Shown here piece by piece: positions 1-8,321 of a stretch of 64,000 nucleotides of DNA (the stretch's first letter is position 1; every line of letters starts with the position of its first letter). Source of the DNA: Streptomyces sp. 3214.6. Its GTDB lineage: Bacteria; Actinomycetota; Actinomycetes; Streptomycetales; Streptomycetaceae. The stretch lies in NCBI RefSeq assembly GCF_900129855.1, contig NZ_LT670819.1, positions 7,192,001 through 7,256,000 on the forward strand. The letters are read 5' to 3'. The notes under the pieces were generated by a model. That model did not search any database, was not told where the DNA came from, and saw only the letters and a list, made by a program, of their open reading frames with translations. The translations under genes and the position numbers were made by a program.

Positions 1-640
1 CGGCGAGCGCGTCCTGGACGGCCGCGGTCACCTCCGGCGGGATCACCGCGTCGGTGCCCGGCACGGCGAGCACCGCCCGGCCCTCGTACGCCCGCAGCAC
101 GTCGAGGGCGGGCGCCTCCCGCCAGCTGCCGGGCCGCCGGATGATCGCGCTGAACTCCCCGTCGCCCTCCCCGAACGGCACCTCCCACGCCTGCGCCGCG
201 TACACCGCGGGCGAGCACAGTCCCAGGGCCGTCACCCGGGGGCCGTACTTGGCGGCGAGGTCGGCCACCGTCTGTCCGCTCATGCTGAACCCGACGAGCG
301 CCAGTGGCGCGTGTGCCGGAACATGGGCGTCGATCACCGAGGACGCCTGCTCGAAGCGTCGACGCAGGCTCAACTCCCCGAGTGCGCCGGTGCTTTCGCC
401 GTGCCCGGAGAAGTCGAAGGCGAGGACGCGGCAGCCCTGGGCCGTGAACTCCCGGAGCAGCGGCAGCAGTCGCTCCTTGCTGCCGTTGCCCGCGCCGTGC
501 AGCACAACGGCGGTGGCGCCCCCCGGTCCACCGCCGTCGGCCTCACCGCCGTCGGCGTCGGCGTTTCCGTCGCCGCCGCCGCAGACGCCGCTGAGTCGTT
601 CACCGTCGAACTCGTGCGTGAAAGAGGTCAGTTCGCTCAT
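1..640 (-). CDS. Alpha/beta hydrolase, 3' end cut by the window edge
   Basis: The frame starts with ATG (MSELTSFTHEFDG) at 640 and stays open to base 1, so the C-terminus is missing. About 213 residues are visible. The fold signature is clear: an HGAGNG oxyanion-type motif near residue 47, an FDFSGHGES loop, and the nucleophile elbow GFSMSG (Ser in GxSxS). An acidic residue in a VPGTDAVIP loop near the end suits the catalytic acid. The active-site His would lie outside the window. The family covers serine-type esterases and dienelactone-hydrolase-like enzymes; the substrate cannot be told. A Gly/Asp-rich insertion after the first strand (residues 18-38) is low complexity. It lies just upstream of, and is transcribed away from, the GntR gene at 661-1338. 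Confidence 0.85.
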   Translation of the reverse strand, partial: MSELTSFTHEFDGERLSGVCGGGDGNADADGGEADGGGPGGATAVVLHGAGNGSKERLLPLLREFTAQGCRVLAFDFSGHGESTGALGELSLRRRFEQASSVIDAHVPAHAPLALVGFSMSGQTVADLAAKYGPRVTALGLCSPAVYAAQAWEVPFGEGDGEFSAIIRRPGSWREAPALDVLRAYEGRAVLAVPGTDAVIPPEVTAAVQDALA

Positions 641-660
641 ACGCCGAGGGTAGGCCGCGC

Positions 661-1338
661 CTATTCGCCGGCCTGGGTGGGCGCGCAGTCCATGTAGGAG
701 CCGGACTCGTACGCCGCCTTGTCGCTGTCGCGGGCCCGGATGGCGTCGACGAGACGGGCGTGGTCCTGGAACTGCTCGGGGCGCAACGCGTCGCCGAAGT
801 GGTCCAGGAGCGAGTCCCGGATCACCTCGCCGAGGTCCGCGTGCAACTCGGCCAGGACCGTGTTGTGGGACGCCGAGACGACGGCCAGGTGAAACGCCAC
901 GTCCGCGTTGACGAAGCCGACCCGGTCACCGGCCGACCAGGCCTGTTCCCGCTGGACCAGCAGCGCGTCGAGCCGCTCCAGGTCCTCCGGCGTACGGCGC
1001 GCGGAGGCCAGCCGCGCCGCACGGATCTCCAGGGCGCCGCGCACCTCGGCGACGTCATCGGTGTGGGCCTTCGCGAACCGCGTCCGCATCATCCCGGCGA
1101 GTTCGCTGGTCGCCCGCACATAGGAGCCGGAGCCATGGCGGATGTCCAGCAGGCCCGTGTGCGCCAGCGCCCTGATCGCCTCACGCACCGTGTTGCGGGC
1201 CACTCCGAGCTGCTCGACCAGCTCCGTCTCGGTGGGGATGCGCGAGCCCACCGGCCAGGCTCCGGAGGTGATCTGCTTCCGCAGCTGGGCGATCACCTTG
1301 TCCGACAGCGCTTCTCGACGAACGGGATCCAGATTCAT
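661..1338 (-). CDS. GntR-family (FadR/FCD subfamily) transcriptional regulator
   Basis: A 225-residue regulator. The N-terminal winged helix (about residues 8-75) has the GntR pattern: IPTETELVEQLGVARNTVREAIRALAHTGLL. The C-terminal FCD domain (about 90-215) is all-helical and carries the usual metal/ligand pattern, with Asp and His in NADVAFHLAVV and a later DHARL. FCD regulators bind small carboxylates or metals and usually repress adjacent genes. It is divergent from the MFS transporter at 1441, and two copies of TCAT-N3-ATGA sit between them (1360-1370 and 1423-1433), so control of that transporter and of itself is the natural inference. Ligand unknown. Confidence 0.92.
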   Translation of the reverse strand: MNLDPVRREALSDKVIAQLRKQITSGAWPVGSRIPTETELVEQLGVARNTVREAIRALAHTGLLDIRHGSGSYVRATSELAGMMRTRFAKAHTDDVAEVRGALEIRAARLASARRTPEDLERLDALLVQREQAWSAGDRVGFVNADVAFHLAVVSASHNTVLAELHADLGEVIRDSLLDHFGDALRPEQFQDHARLVDAIRARDSDKAAYESGSYMDCAPTQAGE

Positions 1339-1359
1339 CCCGTCAGTCTATGTCAGCAC

Positions 1360-1433
1360 TCATCCTATGACCCTGTGTAAAAGTCGTCCTACAACTGGAT
1401 GACGAAAACACTGGACATCGAGTCATGGGATGA
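1360..1433. promoter_or_regulatory. Candidate GntR operators: two TCAT-N3-ATGA palindromes
   Basis: TCATCCTATGA at 1360-1370 and TCATGGGATGA at 1423-1433 share the same half-sites and spacing. A looser pair, GTCGTCC at 1383-1389 with GGATGAC at 1397-1403, sits between them. They lie between the divergent GntR and MFS genes. The second copy lies just in front of the preferred MFS start at 1441, which suits repression of that gene. Assignment to this GntR protein is inferred from position. Confidence 0.5.
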
Positions 1434-1440
1434 GTCTACG

Positions 1441-2742
1441 ATGACGTCCATGCCGAAGGATGAGCTCAAGAACCGCGTCTCGCGCACCGGCCAGGCAGCT
1501 TCCCTCAGCACTTCCCGGGGGACGCGCCAGCTGACGGTGGTGGCCCTCGTACTCGCGGCGCTGAACCTGCGCCCGGGGGTCACCAGCCTCGGGCCCGTCC
1601 TCGAAGAGGTCCGCGACACCCTCGCCATGAGCGGCACGGTCGCCGGACTGCTGACCTCCATTCCGGCCGTCTGTTTCGCGTTGATCGGCTCGACGGCCCC
1701 CGCGCTCGCCCGGCGGTACGGGGCGAGCGGCGCCATCGCGGCCGGCGCGGCGGTGCTGACGGTCGGCCTCGCACTGCGGCCGTTCGCCGCCGGCGCCGTC
1801 CTGTTCGTCGTCCTGACCGCCCTGTCGCTGGCGGGCATCGCCATCGCCAACGTCCTGCTCCCGGCCGTCGTCAAGCAGCGCTTCCCCGACCGGGTGGGCG
1901 CGATGACCGGGCTGTACTCCATGGCGTTGAACGTCGGCGCCTCCAGCGCCGCCGCCGTCACCGTTCCGCTGACCGAGGCGTTCGGCGGCGACTGGCGGTA
2001 CGGCCTCGGGGCCTGGGCGGTCCCGGCCGCCATGGCCGTCCCTCCCTGGCTCGCGCTCGCCCGCCACCACGGGCCGGCACCGGACGCGGCGCGGCGGTCG
2101 GCGGATGCGGCGGCGGGTACGGCGGTCGTGGGTGCGGCGGCCGGCGGTGACGAGTCGCGGTCGCGCCCCGGGGGCCGGATCTCCCGTGACCCCACCGCCT
2201 GGGCGCTCACGGCCTACTTCGGGCTCCAGGCGAGCTCCGCCTACATCATCATCGGCTGGCTGCCCCAGATGTTCCGGGACGCCGGACTGTCCGCCGGGAC
2301 CGCGGGCCTGCTGTTCTCCGGGACCTCGCTCCTCGGGGTGCCCCTGTCCTTCGCCCTGTCCGCTGTCGCCGGGAAACTGCGCGACCAGAGCGGGATCGCG
2401 GTGGCCATCGGTCTGTGCGGACTGGCCGGCTACGCGGGACTGTGGGCCGCGCCCGCCGACGCGCCCTGGCTGTGGGCGTTCCTGCTGGGCGTCGCCAACT
2501 GTTCCTTCCCGCTGGCCCTGACGATGATCAGCATGCGCGGCCGGGACAGCGCCACCGTGGTCAGGCTCTCCGGGTTCGTGCAGAGCTTCGGCTATCTGCT
2601 CTCGATGCCGGGACCCGTCGTCGTGGGCGTCCTCTACGACCGCAGCGACGGCTGGCGGGTGCCGCTGGTCTTCATCATGCTGCTGACCCTGGTCCAGATC
2701 GGCGCCGGCCTGCTCGCGGGCCGCAACCGCCAGATCGGCTGA
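1441..2742 (+). CDS. MFS transporter, CynX/NimT-like
   Basis: A 433-residue, 12-helix major facilitator protein. The first helix has the LNLRPGVTSLGPVLEEV motif typical of the cyanate/2-nitroimidazole (CynX/NimT) branch. A hydrophilic central loop (about residues 205-245, rich in Ala, Gly and Arg) separates the two six-helix halves. Members export or import small organic anions and drugs; the substrate here is unknown. An in-frame ATG at 1399 would add 14 residues but has no ribosome-binding site and would place one palindrome inside the coding region. The ATG at 1441 follows GGGATGAG and is preferred; ATG at 1450 is also possible. Confidence 0.88.
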   Translation: MTSMPKDELKNRVSRTGQAASLSTSRGTRQLTVVALVLAALNLRPGVTSLGPVLEEVRDTLAMSGTVAGLLTSIPAVCFALIGSTAPALARRYGASGAIAAGAAVLTVGLALRPFAAGAVLFVVLTALSLAGIAIANVLLPAVVKQRFPDRVGAMTGLYSMALNVGASSAAAVTVPLTEAFGGDWRYGLGAWAVPAAMAVPPWLALARHHGPAPDAARRSADAAAGTAVVGAAAGGDESRSRPGGRISRDPTAWALTAYFGLQASSAYIIIGWLPQMFRDAGLSAGTAGLLFSGTSLLGVPLSFALSAVAGKLRDQSGIAVAIGLCGLAGYAGLWAAPADAPWLWAFLLGVANCSFPLALTMISMRGRDSATVVRLSGFVQSFGYLLSMPGPVVVGVLYDRSDGWRVPLVFIMLLTLVQIGAGLLAGRNRQIG

Positions 2743-2834
2743 CCCGGAGCTCCCTCTCTCGTCTTCGCGTCGACTTCACCTTCGCTTCCCTTGTGCGGCG
2801 AAATTCACGCCATCCGGCCCTATTGAATTCCGCC

Positions 2835-3221
2835 ATGCCCGGAATTCGCTTTCCTCGGAAATGTTCATGGGCCCCATTGACTGACCTCCTGCCCTTCGAG
2901 CCGTACGACGTCACCACCCCCGTCGGCAGCACCTACCGGGGCCTGCGCTTCACGCGGAAACTGTGCGGGGTGCCGATCATCCGCGCCGGCGAGAGCATGG
3001 AGGCCGAACTGCGCGCGGTGGTCCCCGGCATCAGGATCGGCAAGATCCTCATCCAGCGGGACAAGACGACCAAGCAGCCCCACCTGTACTACACGGCCCT
3101 CCCCGACGACATCGCCGACCGCCACGTCCTCCTGCTCGACAAGGAGCGCCTCAACGAGAACGCGTACATGGTCCCCGGCATCGGCGACTTCGGCGACCGC
3201 TACTTCGGCACGGACCCGTAG
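2835..3221 (+). pseudogene. Uracil phosphoribosyltransferase remnant with internal deletion
   Basis: The frame reads like a eukaryote-type UPRT: it has CGVPIIRAGESMEAELR, IRIGKILIQRDKTTKQPHLYY and LPDDIADRHVLLLD, then passes directly into NENAYMVPGIGDFGDRYFGT, the normal C-terminus. In intact UPRTs about 45 residues lie between these blocks, including the PRPP-binding loop LDPMLATGGS and the following strand. Here LLLD is joined to KERLNENAY in frame. The N-terminal part of the family is also short. Without the PRPP loop the protein should not be able to catalyse uracil + PRPP to UMP. The start is uncertain: ATG 2835, or TTG 2877 nearer the homologous region. It could be expressed as a small protein of another role, but decay is the simplest reading. 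Confidence 0.75.
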
Positions 3222-3253
3222 AGAAGAACCGGCAGAGAAGCAGCACGGCCGGC

Positions 3254-3877
3254 TCAGAGGCCGGGGGCTCCCCACACCGGGAACCAGCGGCTCAGGTCCT
3301 GCTCGATCCGCAGGTCGTTCGCGAGGGCGGCCTTCACCTGAAGCTCCAGCGGGTTGTCGCGCCGCCGCCCACCACCGGGCAGCGGCGCGAACGGGTAGAA
3401 CGAACCCCGCTTGTAGAGATACACGAGCGCCAGCCGACGCCCGCTCCCGGTCCCCGGCTCTTCCGTTCCGTCCGTCCCGACCGTCCGTTCCTCGAAACCG
3501 GCAAGGGAGCACAGCAGTTGTGGGCCGAAGCCGTTGACCTCCATCGCGCTGTTCACCGCGTGCAGGTCGTTGACCAGGAGCGACAGCTCGTCGGGGGAGC
3601 GCTGTGAGACCAGCCAGGAGTAGCCGTAGTCGTCGCGCACCAGCCGCACCGGGGGGCCGGTGCGATCGGTGTCCGCGTCGAGGAGCGCCTGTACCTCGCG
3701 GTGCGTCTGCTCGAAGGCCGAGCCCTCGACGGTCGCGAAGCACACGGCACCCTGCCCGGTCGGGGTGAAACCGGCCGCCGCCTCCAGCGTCACCGCCGCG
3801 GACGGCAGCGCGAACAGCTGATCGAGGTCGGGCACGACCGGTTTCGTCCTGCCGAGCAGGATGTCCAGCAGCCCCAT
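3254..3877 (-). CDS. pspAB: PspA-associated protein PspAB
   Basis: A 207-residue protein starting MGLLDILLGRTKPV, a start typical of the actinobacterial PspAB family, which is commonly found next to htpX. It has no membrane segment or known catalytic motif. The C-terminus is rich in aromatic and charged residues (LVYLYKRGSFYPF, LSRWFPVWG). The ATG at 3877 lies five bases after the htpX stop codon, so the two genes form one operon and are probably translationally coupled. Its presumed partner system, pspA and pspAA, is 39 kb away at 42744. Function is inferred from the family name and from neighbours; the biochemical role is not established. Confidence 0.85.
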   Translation of the reverse strand: MGLLDILLGRTKPVVPDLDQLFALPSAAVTLEAAAGFTPTGQGAVCFATVEGSAFEQTHREVQALLDADTDRTGPPVRLVRDDYGYSWLVSQRSPDELSLLVNDLHAVNSAMEVNGFGPQLLCSLAGFEERTVGTDGTEEPGTGSGRRLALVYLYKRGSFYPFAPLPGGGRRRDNPLELQVKAALANDLRIEQDLSRWFPVWGAPGL

Positions 3878-3882
3878 GCGCC

Positions 3883-4803
3883 TCAGCCCGCCTTCCCCGG
3901 AGTGGCCGCCTCGCCCAGCTCGGCGGAGATCCGCCCCAGCTGTTCGAGCCGCTGCTCCAGGCTCGGGTGGGTGGAGAAGTACCGCTCGATGCCGGGCTCC
4001 CGGCCCGTCGCCGGGGTGAAGTAGAAGGCGTTGAAGGCCTGGGCCGTCCGCAGGTCCTTCGTCGGGATCCGGGCGATGTCGCCGGAGACCTTCGTCAGCG
4101 CGGAGGCCAGTGCCGAGGGACGGCCGGTCAGCTGTGCCGCCGCCCGGTCCGCCGCGAGCTCCCGGTACCGGGACAGCGCCCGGATGAGCAGGAAGCTGAG
4201 CGCGTACACGGCCGCGGAGACACCCATCACGACGGCGAAGACGGCGGCGGTGTTCTGGTCCCTGCGCCCGCCGCCGAACAGCTGCGAGTAGAACGCGAAC
4301 CGCACGATCAGCCCCGCGATCACACCGAGGAACGACGCGATCGTGATCACGGCCACGTCCTTGTGCGCCACGTGCGACAGCTCGTGCGCGAGCACGCCCT
4401 CCAGCTCGGCCGGCTCCAGCCGCCCCAGCAGGCCCGTCGTCACGCACACCACCGCGTGGTCGGGGTCGCGGCCGGTCGCGAACGCGTTCGGCATGCCCAT
4501 CTCGGAGACGGCGACCACCGGCTTCGGCATGTCGGCGATCGCGCACAGCCGGTCGATCACGGCATGCAACTCGGGATACTCCTCGCGCTCCACGACCCGC
4601 CCGCGCATCGCGAACATCGCGATCCGGTCGGAGAACCAGAACTGTGCGACGAACATGGCCGCCACCAGGGCGACGACCAGCAGCCATGACTTCAGCAACA
4701 CGATCAGCGCGGCGACGAACGCCACGTACAGCAACCCGAGCAGGAACATCGTGACCGTCATCCGCACGGTCAGCCGTCGATCGCTCCGGAAACGGCTCTG
4801 CAT
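3883..4803 (-). CDS. htpX: Membrane zinc metalloprotease HtpX (M48)
   Basis: A 306-residue inner-membrane protease that degrades damaged membrane proteins under envelope stress. Two N-terminal helices (about residues 15-55) precede the catalytic zinc motif HELSH (in LAHELSHVAHKD, about residue 150), two further helices, and the third zinc ligand Glu in RELAADRAAA. The active site faces the cytoplasm in the family. The ATG at 4803 (MQSRFRSDRRL) is preferred because GGGGTG lies six bases before it; an ATG two codons upstream and longer starts lack such a site. It is followed at once by pspAB. Confidence 0.95.
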   Translation of the reverse strand: MQSRFRSDRRLTVRMTVTMFLLGLLYVAFVAALIVLLKSWLLVVALVAAMFVAQFWFSDRIAMFAMRGRVVEREEYPELHAVIDRLCAIADMPKPVVAVSEMGMPNAFATGRDPDHAVVCVTTGLLGRLEPAELEGVLAHELSHVAHKDVAVITIASFLGVIAGLIVRFAFYSQLFGGGRRDQNTAAVFAVVMGVSAAVYALSFLLIRALSRYRELAADRAAAQLTGRPSALASALTKVSGDIARIPTKDLRTAQAFNAFYFTPATGREPGIERYFSTHPSLEQRLEQLGRISAELGEAATPGKAG

Positions 4804-4916
4804 CTGCATCACCCCGCAGTCAGGCACTCGTCCCACTGCCCATTGTGCGCCCGCCCCGCCCATGGACAGATCGAGATCGGCCCTGCGGAGAGTAAAGGAA
4901 CAAGGGGACAAGGGGG

Positions 4917-7883
4917 TCAGAAGTTGGAGATCACGCTGGTGATGACCTGCTCGATCGTCTCGGCCTTCTTGGCGTCGTAGTCCTTGCCGCCACTGGCGTC
5001 CGCGATGTCCTCGAGCGCGCTCCTGCCGTCCGCGTCGTCCGGGTCGGCGTCGCTCCCGTAGGCGATGGTGAAGACCCGGATCTGGTGCCGGCCGGGGTCG
5101 CCGATCCGTTTCAACAGCTCAGCCTGCGTGATGCTCCCGCTGTCCTCGTTGCGGCCGTCGGTGAGCAGCACGATCGCGTTGATCGCCTGGGGGTCGTAGT
5201 CGTGCCGCATGGCCTCGGTCGCGGCGTCCAGGGTGTCGTTCAGCCCGGTCGCGCCCTCCGCCACCAGGCTCTTGACGTTGTCGGCCAGCAGACCGGCCCG
5301 GGTGCCCCCGGCCAGCTTCTGGTCGTACGGACCGAGCGGCACGAGTTCCTTGTAGTCGTGTTCGCTCTGGAGGGTGGAGGCGTCGGAGAACTTCCACAGA
5401 CCGACCCGGTCGGTGCCGACGAACTCGCCGAACAGCTTGGACTCGGCCTGCTTCAGCCGCTCCATCTTGGTGTCGCCGACGCCGGGGATCACGTCGTTCA
5501 TCGACTCCGACGTGTCGATGACGATGCGCACGTTGGCGCGTCGGCGCAGGGCGGGCCAGATCTCCAGCAGATGGCCGAGGACGTCGCCCCTGGGCATCGG
5601 CATCCGGGTGAACTGCGCCTCGGGCAGGACTCCGGCGGCCTGCACGAGCTGCGTGGACCCCTTGGGGATCTTGCCCTCGTGGGTGCGGAAGCCGTAGGGG
5701 GCGAACTGCTTGCCGTAGACCTCGGGGCTCTGCAGGTATCGGAGGAAGTCGTCGGCCACCGCCTTCTTGGCGGAGCTCATCCCGTTCAGCTCGATGTACG
5801 GGTGGTCGGAGAACGGGACGCCGTCCTTCGGATAGAACGACACCAGCGGGGTGTCCGGCAGGGCGGTCTTCTTGCAGTCGGGGTCCGCGCTGAGCGCGCC
5901 GCACGGGTAGCCCGCGTTGTAGGCCACCACGCTGCTCTCCTCCAGCGTGACGGCGGAGATGTACGACATGGCCTTCTGGGGGCTGCTCCGGTCCGCCTCA
6001 CGGAGGTTCGAGAGGAAGGTCAGGGTGGTGTCACCGTAGTGGACCGCGGCCTGCTCGATGCTCTTGACGAACGCGCGGTTGGCGGGATCGTCGATGTGCG
6101 GGATGCCCAGCTCACCGCTGGTGCCCGTCTTGGCGTAGAAGGCGGCGACGGTCGCGTTCAGCCCGGACGTGGAGTAGCGCGGGTTGGTCTTGCCGAGTTT
6201 GAAGGCGCCCCACTCGGGCTTCTTGTGATCCGCCCAGAAGCCGTTCGCGTTCTTCGCCCACTCGGCCAGCTGTTTCCAGGTGAACCGTCGCTCCGGCCAG
6301 TTCAGCGCCTCGGCCATCGGTTTCGGCATGGCGATGGTCAGCGGGCTCTGCACGATCGATTCTGCCTGCTCGGGGAACTGCCGCGCGTTCGCCCCCTTGG
6401 CCTCGGCCCTGGCCAGCGAGAGCCAGGTGCTGCCGGCCGGGGCCCACACGTCCGGCTTCGCCCCGTCGGACTCGCCCCAGCCCGCGACCAGGGCGCGCAT
6501 CCCGTCGCCCGAGTTCTTGTCCTCGACCTTGATCGCCAGGCACTTCCCGCCCGCGGTCCGGGTGCCGTAGACCTCGGCCGCCAGACGCAGGGGCTCCGAC
6601 TTGTCCACGGAGGCGGCGATGGTCAGGGGCGCGGCGTTCGCCTGCTCACAGGCCGCCAGGCTGGGGGAGACCGAGCCGGAGAGCGGCTTGGCGTCCTTGC
6701 CTTCGGTCTCCCCGCCCCCGCACGACTGCAGAACGACCCCGAGGGCGACCGCCGTCGCGGTGAGCGGCACCCAGACCGCCACCCGGCCCTTCCAGCCACG
6801 CTTCCCGCCCTTCTTCCCGGTGCCCTTCCCACGGCCCGTACGCAGCTGCGCCGCGAACGACCGACGCGGGGTGCGGCCGCCGGACCCCCCTGGCGACCCC
6901 GATCCCCCCGCAGGCCCCCCAGAGGTCACCCCCGAGCCCTGCGACGACTCAGCCGCCCCCAAAGCCCCTGCGGCCCCCAACGTCCCCAAGGCCCCCGCGG
7001 TCCCCACTGTCTCCGAAGCCCCTGCGGACCCCGACGCCCCCGCCGACCCCCATGTCCCCGCGGACCCCGACGTCTCCCAAGTCCCCGGCGTTTCCCAAGT
7101 CCCCGATGTTCCGGAAGTTCCCGGTGTCGGCGTGTCGGGGCCGGTGCCTTCGGGCTGGTGTTGCAGGAGCACGGCGACGGCGACCTCCGCCGCGTTGGCG
7201 GCCGCCCGCTGCTGGCCGCCTTCGGCCTCGGCCGCGCCCTTCTCGCCGTCCGCGCGGTCGCTGATCCCGCGCACGACAAGGGCTTCCGTACGGTGGCGCT
7301 GCGCCGCCTTGCAGAAGCCGAAGCCCTCCATCTCCAGGGCGGCCGCATCCTGGTAGGTGCTGTTGAGCCGGCGCCGGATGTCGCCGGACTTGGCGTCGAG
7401 CACGACGTCGCCGGAGGCGATCGGCTTGAAGTGGCACTTGATGCGGACGTCCGCGTACAGCGCCGTCTGCCACAGGGAGAGCGAGGTGTCCACGGCGTCG
7501 GGACGGGCGCCGCGCCCCTGGGCCGACACCTTGGCGCCGTGGATCTCGTACACCTTGGTGGCGACCACGACGTCCCCCGGCGGGATGTCGTCCTTGAGGC
7601 CGCCCGCGATCCCGACCAGGAGCGCGACGTCCGGCCGTAACACCTCCAGCAGACCGTGCGTGCCCAGCGCGGCGACCACGTTCGTCACACCCACCTGGGC
7701 CAGGTGCACGGTCCATGAGGCGTAGACGCCGTCGAGCTCGAAGGTCTGCACGACCGTGGCGTTGACTCTCCGCTGCCCCTTGCGCCGGGCGTGCTCGGAC
7801 CGCAGACAGTCCAGCAACGGGGAGAACTCGACGGGAAGCGCTGTCACGACGACGGCGGTACGCGAAGGGCGGGCTGTTGTCAC
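4917..7883 (-). CDS. Nucleosidase-TM-solute-binding-VWA fusion protein
   Basis: A 988-residue multidomain protein. Residues 8-240 form an MTA/SAH-nucleosidase/PNP-type domain with the family's three catalytic positions present: Glu19 in TALPVE, Glu186 in LEMEG and Asp209 in GISDRAD. Residues 245-335 are a low-complexity linker rich in G, T, S, A and W. A basic stretch (KKGGKRGWKGR) precedes a membrane helix at 367-385 ending LQSC, resembling an internal lipobox. Residues 400-750 resemble a type-2 solute-binding protein. The last 200 residues are a von Willebrand A domain with a full MIDAS: DTSES near 788, TGLNDT, and LTDGRNED. A cytosolic nucleosidase with an extracellular sensor is the likely topology. 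GTG 7883 directly precedes the first strand; GTG 7937 adds 18 residues. Neither has a strong ribosome-binding site. Function unknown. Confidence 0.85.
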   Translation of the reverse strand: MTTARPSRTAVVVTALPVEFSPLLDCLRSEHARRKGQRRVNATVVQTFELDGVYASWTVHLAQVGVTNVVAALGTHGLLEVLRPDVALLVGIAGGLKDDIPPGDVVVATKVYEIHGAKVSAQGRGARPDAVDTSLSLWQTALYADVRIKCHFKPIASGDVVLDAKSGDIRRRLNSTYQDAAALEMEGFGFCKAAQRHRTEALVVRGISDRADGEKGAAEAEGGQQRAAANAAEVAVAVLLQHQPEGTGPDTPTPGTSGTSGTWETPGTWETSGSAGTWGSAGASGSAGASETVGTAGALGTLGAAGALGAAESSQGSGVTSGGPAGGSGSPGGSGGRTPRRSFAAQLRTGRGKGTGKKGGKRGWKGRVAVWVPLTATAVALGVVLQSCGGGETEGKDAKPLSGSVSPSLAACEQANAAPLTIAASVDKSEPLRLAAEVYGTRTAGGKCLAIKVEDKNSGDGMRALVAGWGESDGAKPDVWAPAGSTWLSLARAEAKGANARQFPEQAESIVQSPLTIAMPKPMAEALNWPERRFTWKQLAEWAKNANGFWADHKKPEWGAFKLGKTNPRYSTSGLNATVAAFYAKTGTSGELGIPHIDDPANRAFVKSIEQAAVHYGDTTLTFLSNLREADRSSPQKAMSYISAVTLEESSVVAYNAGYPCGALSADPDCKKTALPDTPLVSFYPKDGVPFSDHPYIELNGMSSAKKAVADDFLRYLQSPEVYGKQFAPYGFRTHEGKIPKGSTQLVQAAGVLPEAQFTRMPMPRGDVLGHLLEIWPALRRRANVRIVIDTSESMNDVIPGVGDTKMERLKQAESKLFGEFVGTDRVGLWKFSDASTLQSEHDYKELVPLGPYDQKLAGGTRAGLLADNVKSLVAEGATGLNDTLDAATEAMRHDYDPQAINAIVLLTDGRNEDSGSITQAELLKRIGDPGRHQIRVFTIAYGSDADPDDADGRSALEDIADASGGKDYDAKKAETIEQVITSVISNF

Positions 7884-8010
7884 CGGACCAACCGTTCTTG
7901 ATGCCGACCTGAATACCGACGGTGAGGCAAGAGACACAAAACTAGCACCGAGCGGCCCAACAGCCCTGGCAGTAAGACCAATTGCCCCTGCTCCCGTACA
8001 CGCCCCTGTT

Positions 8011-8268
8011 CTAATACGGCGCCCGGAACCGCAGGTACCCGAGCAGCAGGATCGCCGCGATCACACAGCCCAGCACGAGCGCCGTCGACGCCCAGGACGA
8101 GCGGCGCGGTGTGACCGGCCCGGGGTCGCCGCGGAACGGGACCGGCTCGGGCGGGTTCTCCTTCCAGCGGGCGGCCAGCATGCGGGCCCGCGCCGAGGGT
8201 TCCTTGTGCGTCGCGTCGTCCGCCCACCGGAGGTCGAACTCCCGCTCCGCGTCGTCGTGTTCGGGCAT
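8011..8268 (-). CDS. Small single-pass membrane protein, unknown function
   Basis: An 85-residue protein with an acidic, Arg-rich N-terminus (MPEHDDAEREFDLRWADD), a middle part with Pro and Glu, and one C-terminal membrane helix (about residues 61-78, TALVLGCVIAAILLLGYL) ending in RFRAPY. The hydrophilic part would face the cytoplasm and the tail is very short, like a tail-anchored protein. It lies between glnA and the nucleosidase fusion gene, on the same strand as both, but is separated from glnA by a strong terminator. I do not recognise a named family. Confidence 0.75.
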   Translation of the reverse strand: MPEHDDAEREFDLRWADDATHKEPSARARMLAARWKENPPEPVPFRGDPGPVTPRRSSWASTALVLGCVIAAILLLGYLRFRAPY

Positions 8269-8321
8269 CCCCGTATCTCCCCGTACCCCGTTCTCGAACA
8301 GCAGTGCCAGAAACCATACGA

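Noticed and set aside
6943..7200. Possible CRISPR array from repeated CCCC/GAC units
   Set aside because: The units are short, degenerate and codon-phased as a linker in the minus-strand gene; no constant repeats and unique spacers.
5085..7640. An 851-codon plus-strand frame opposite the nucleosidase fusion
   Set aside because: No domain, and its sense strand encodes catalytic motifs of three families.
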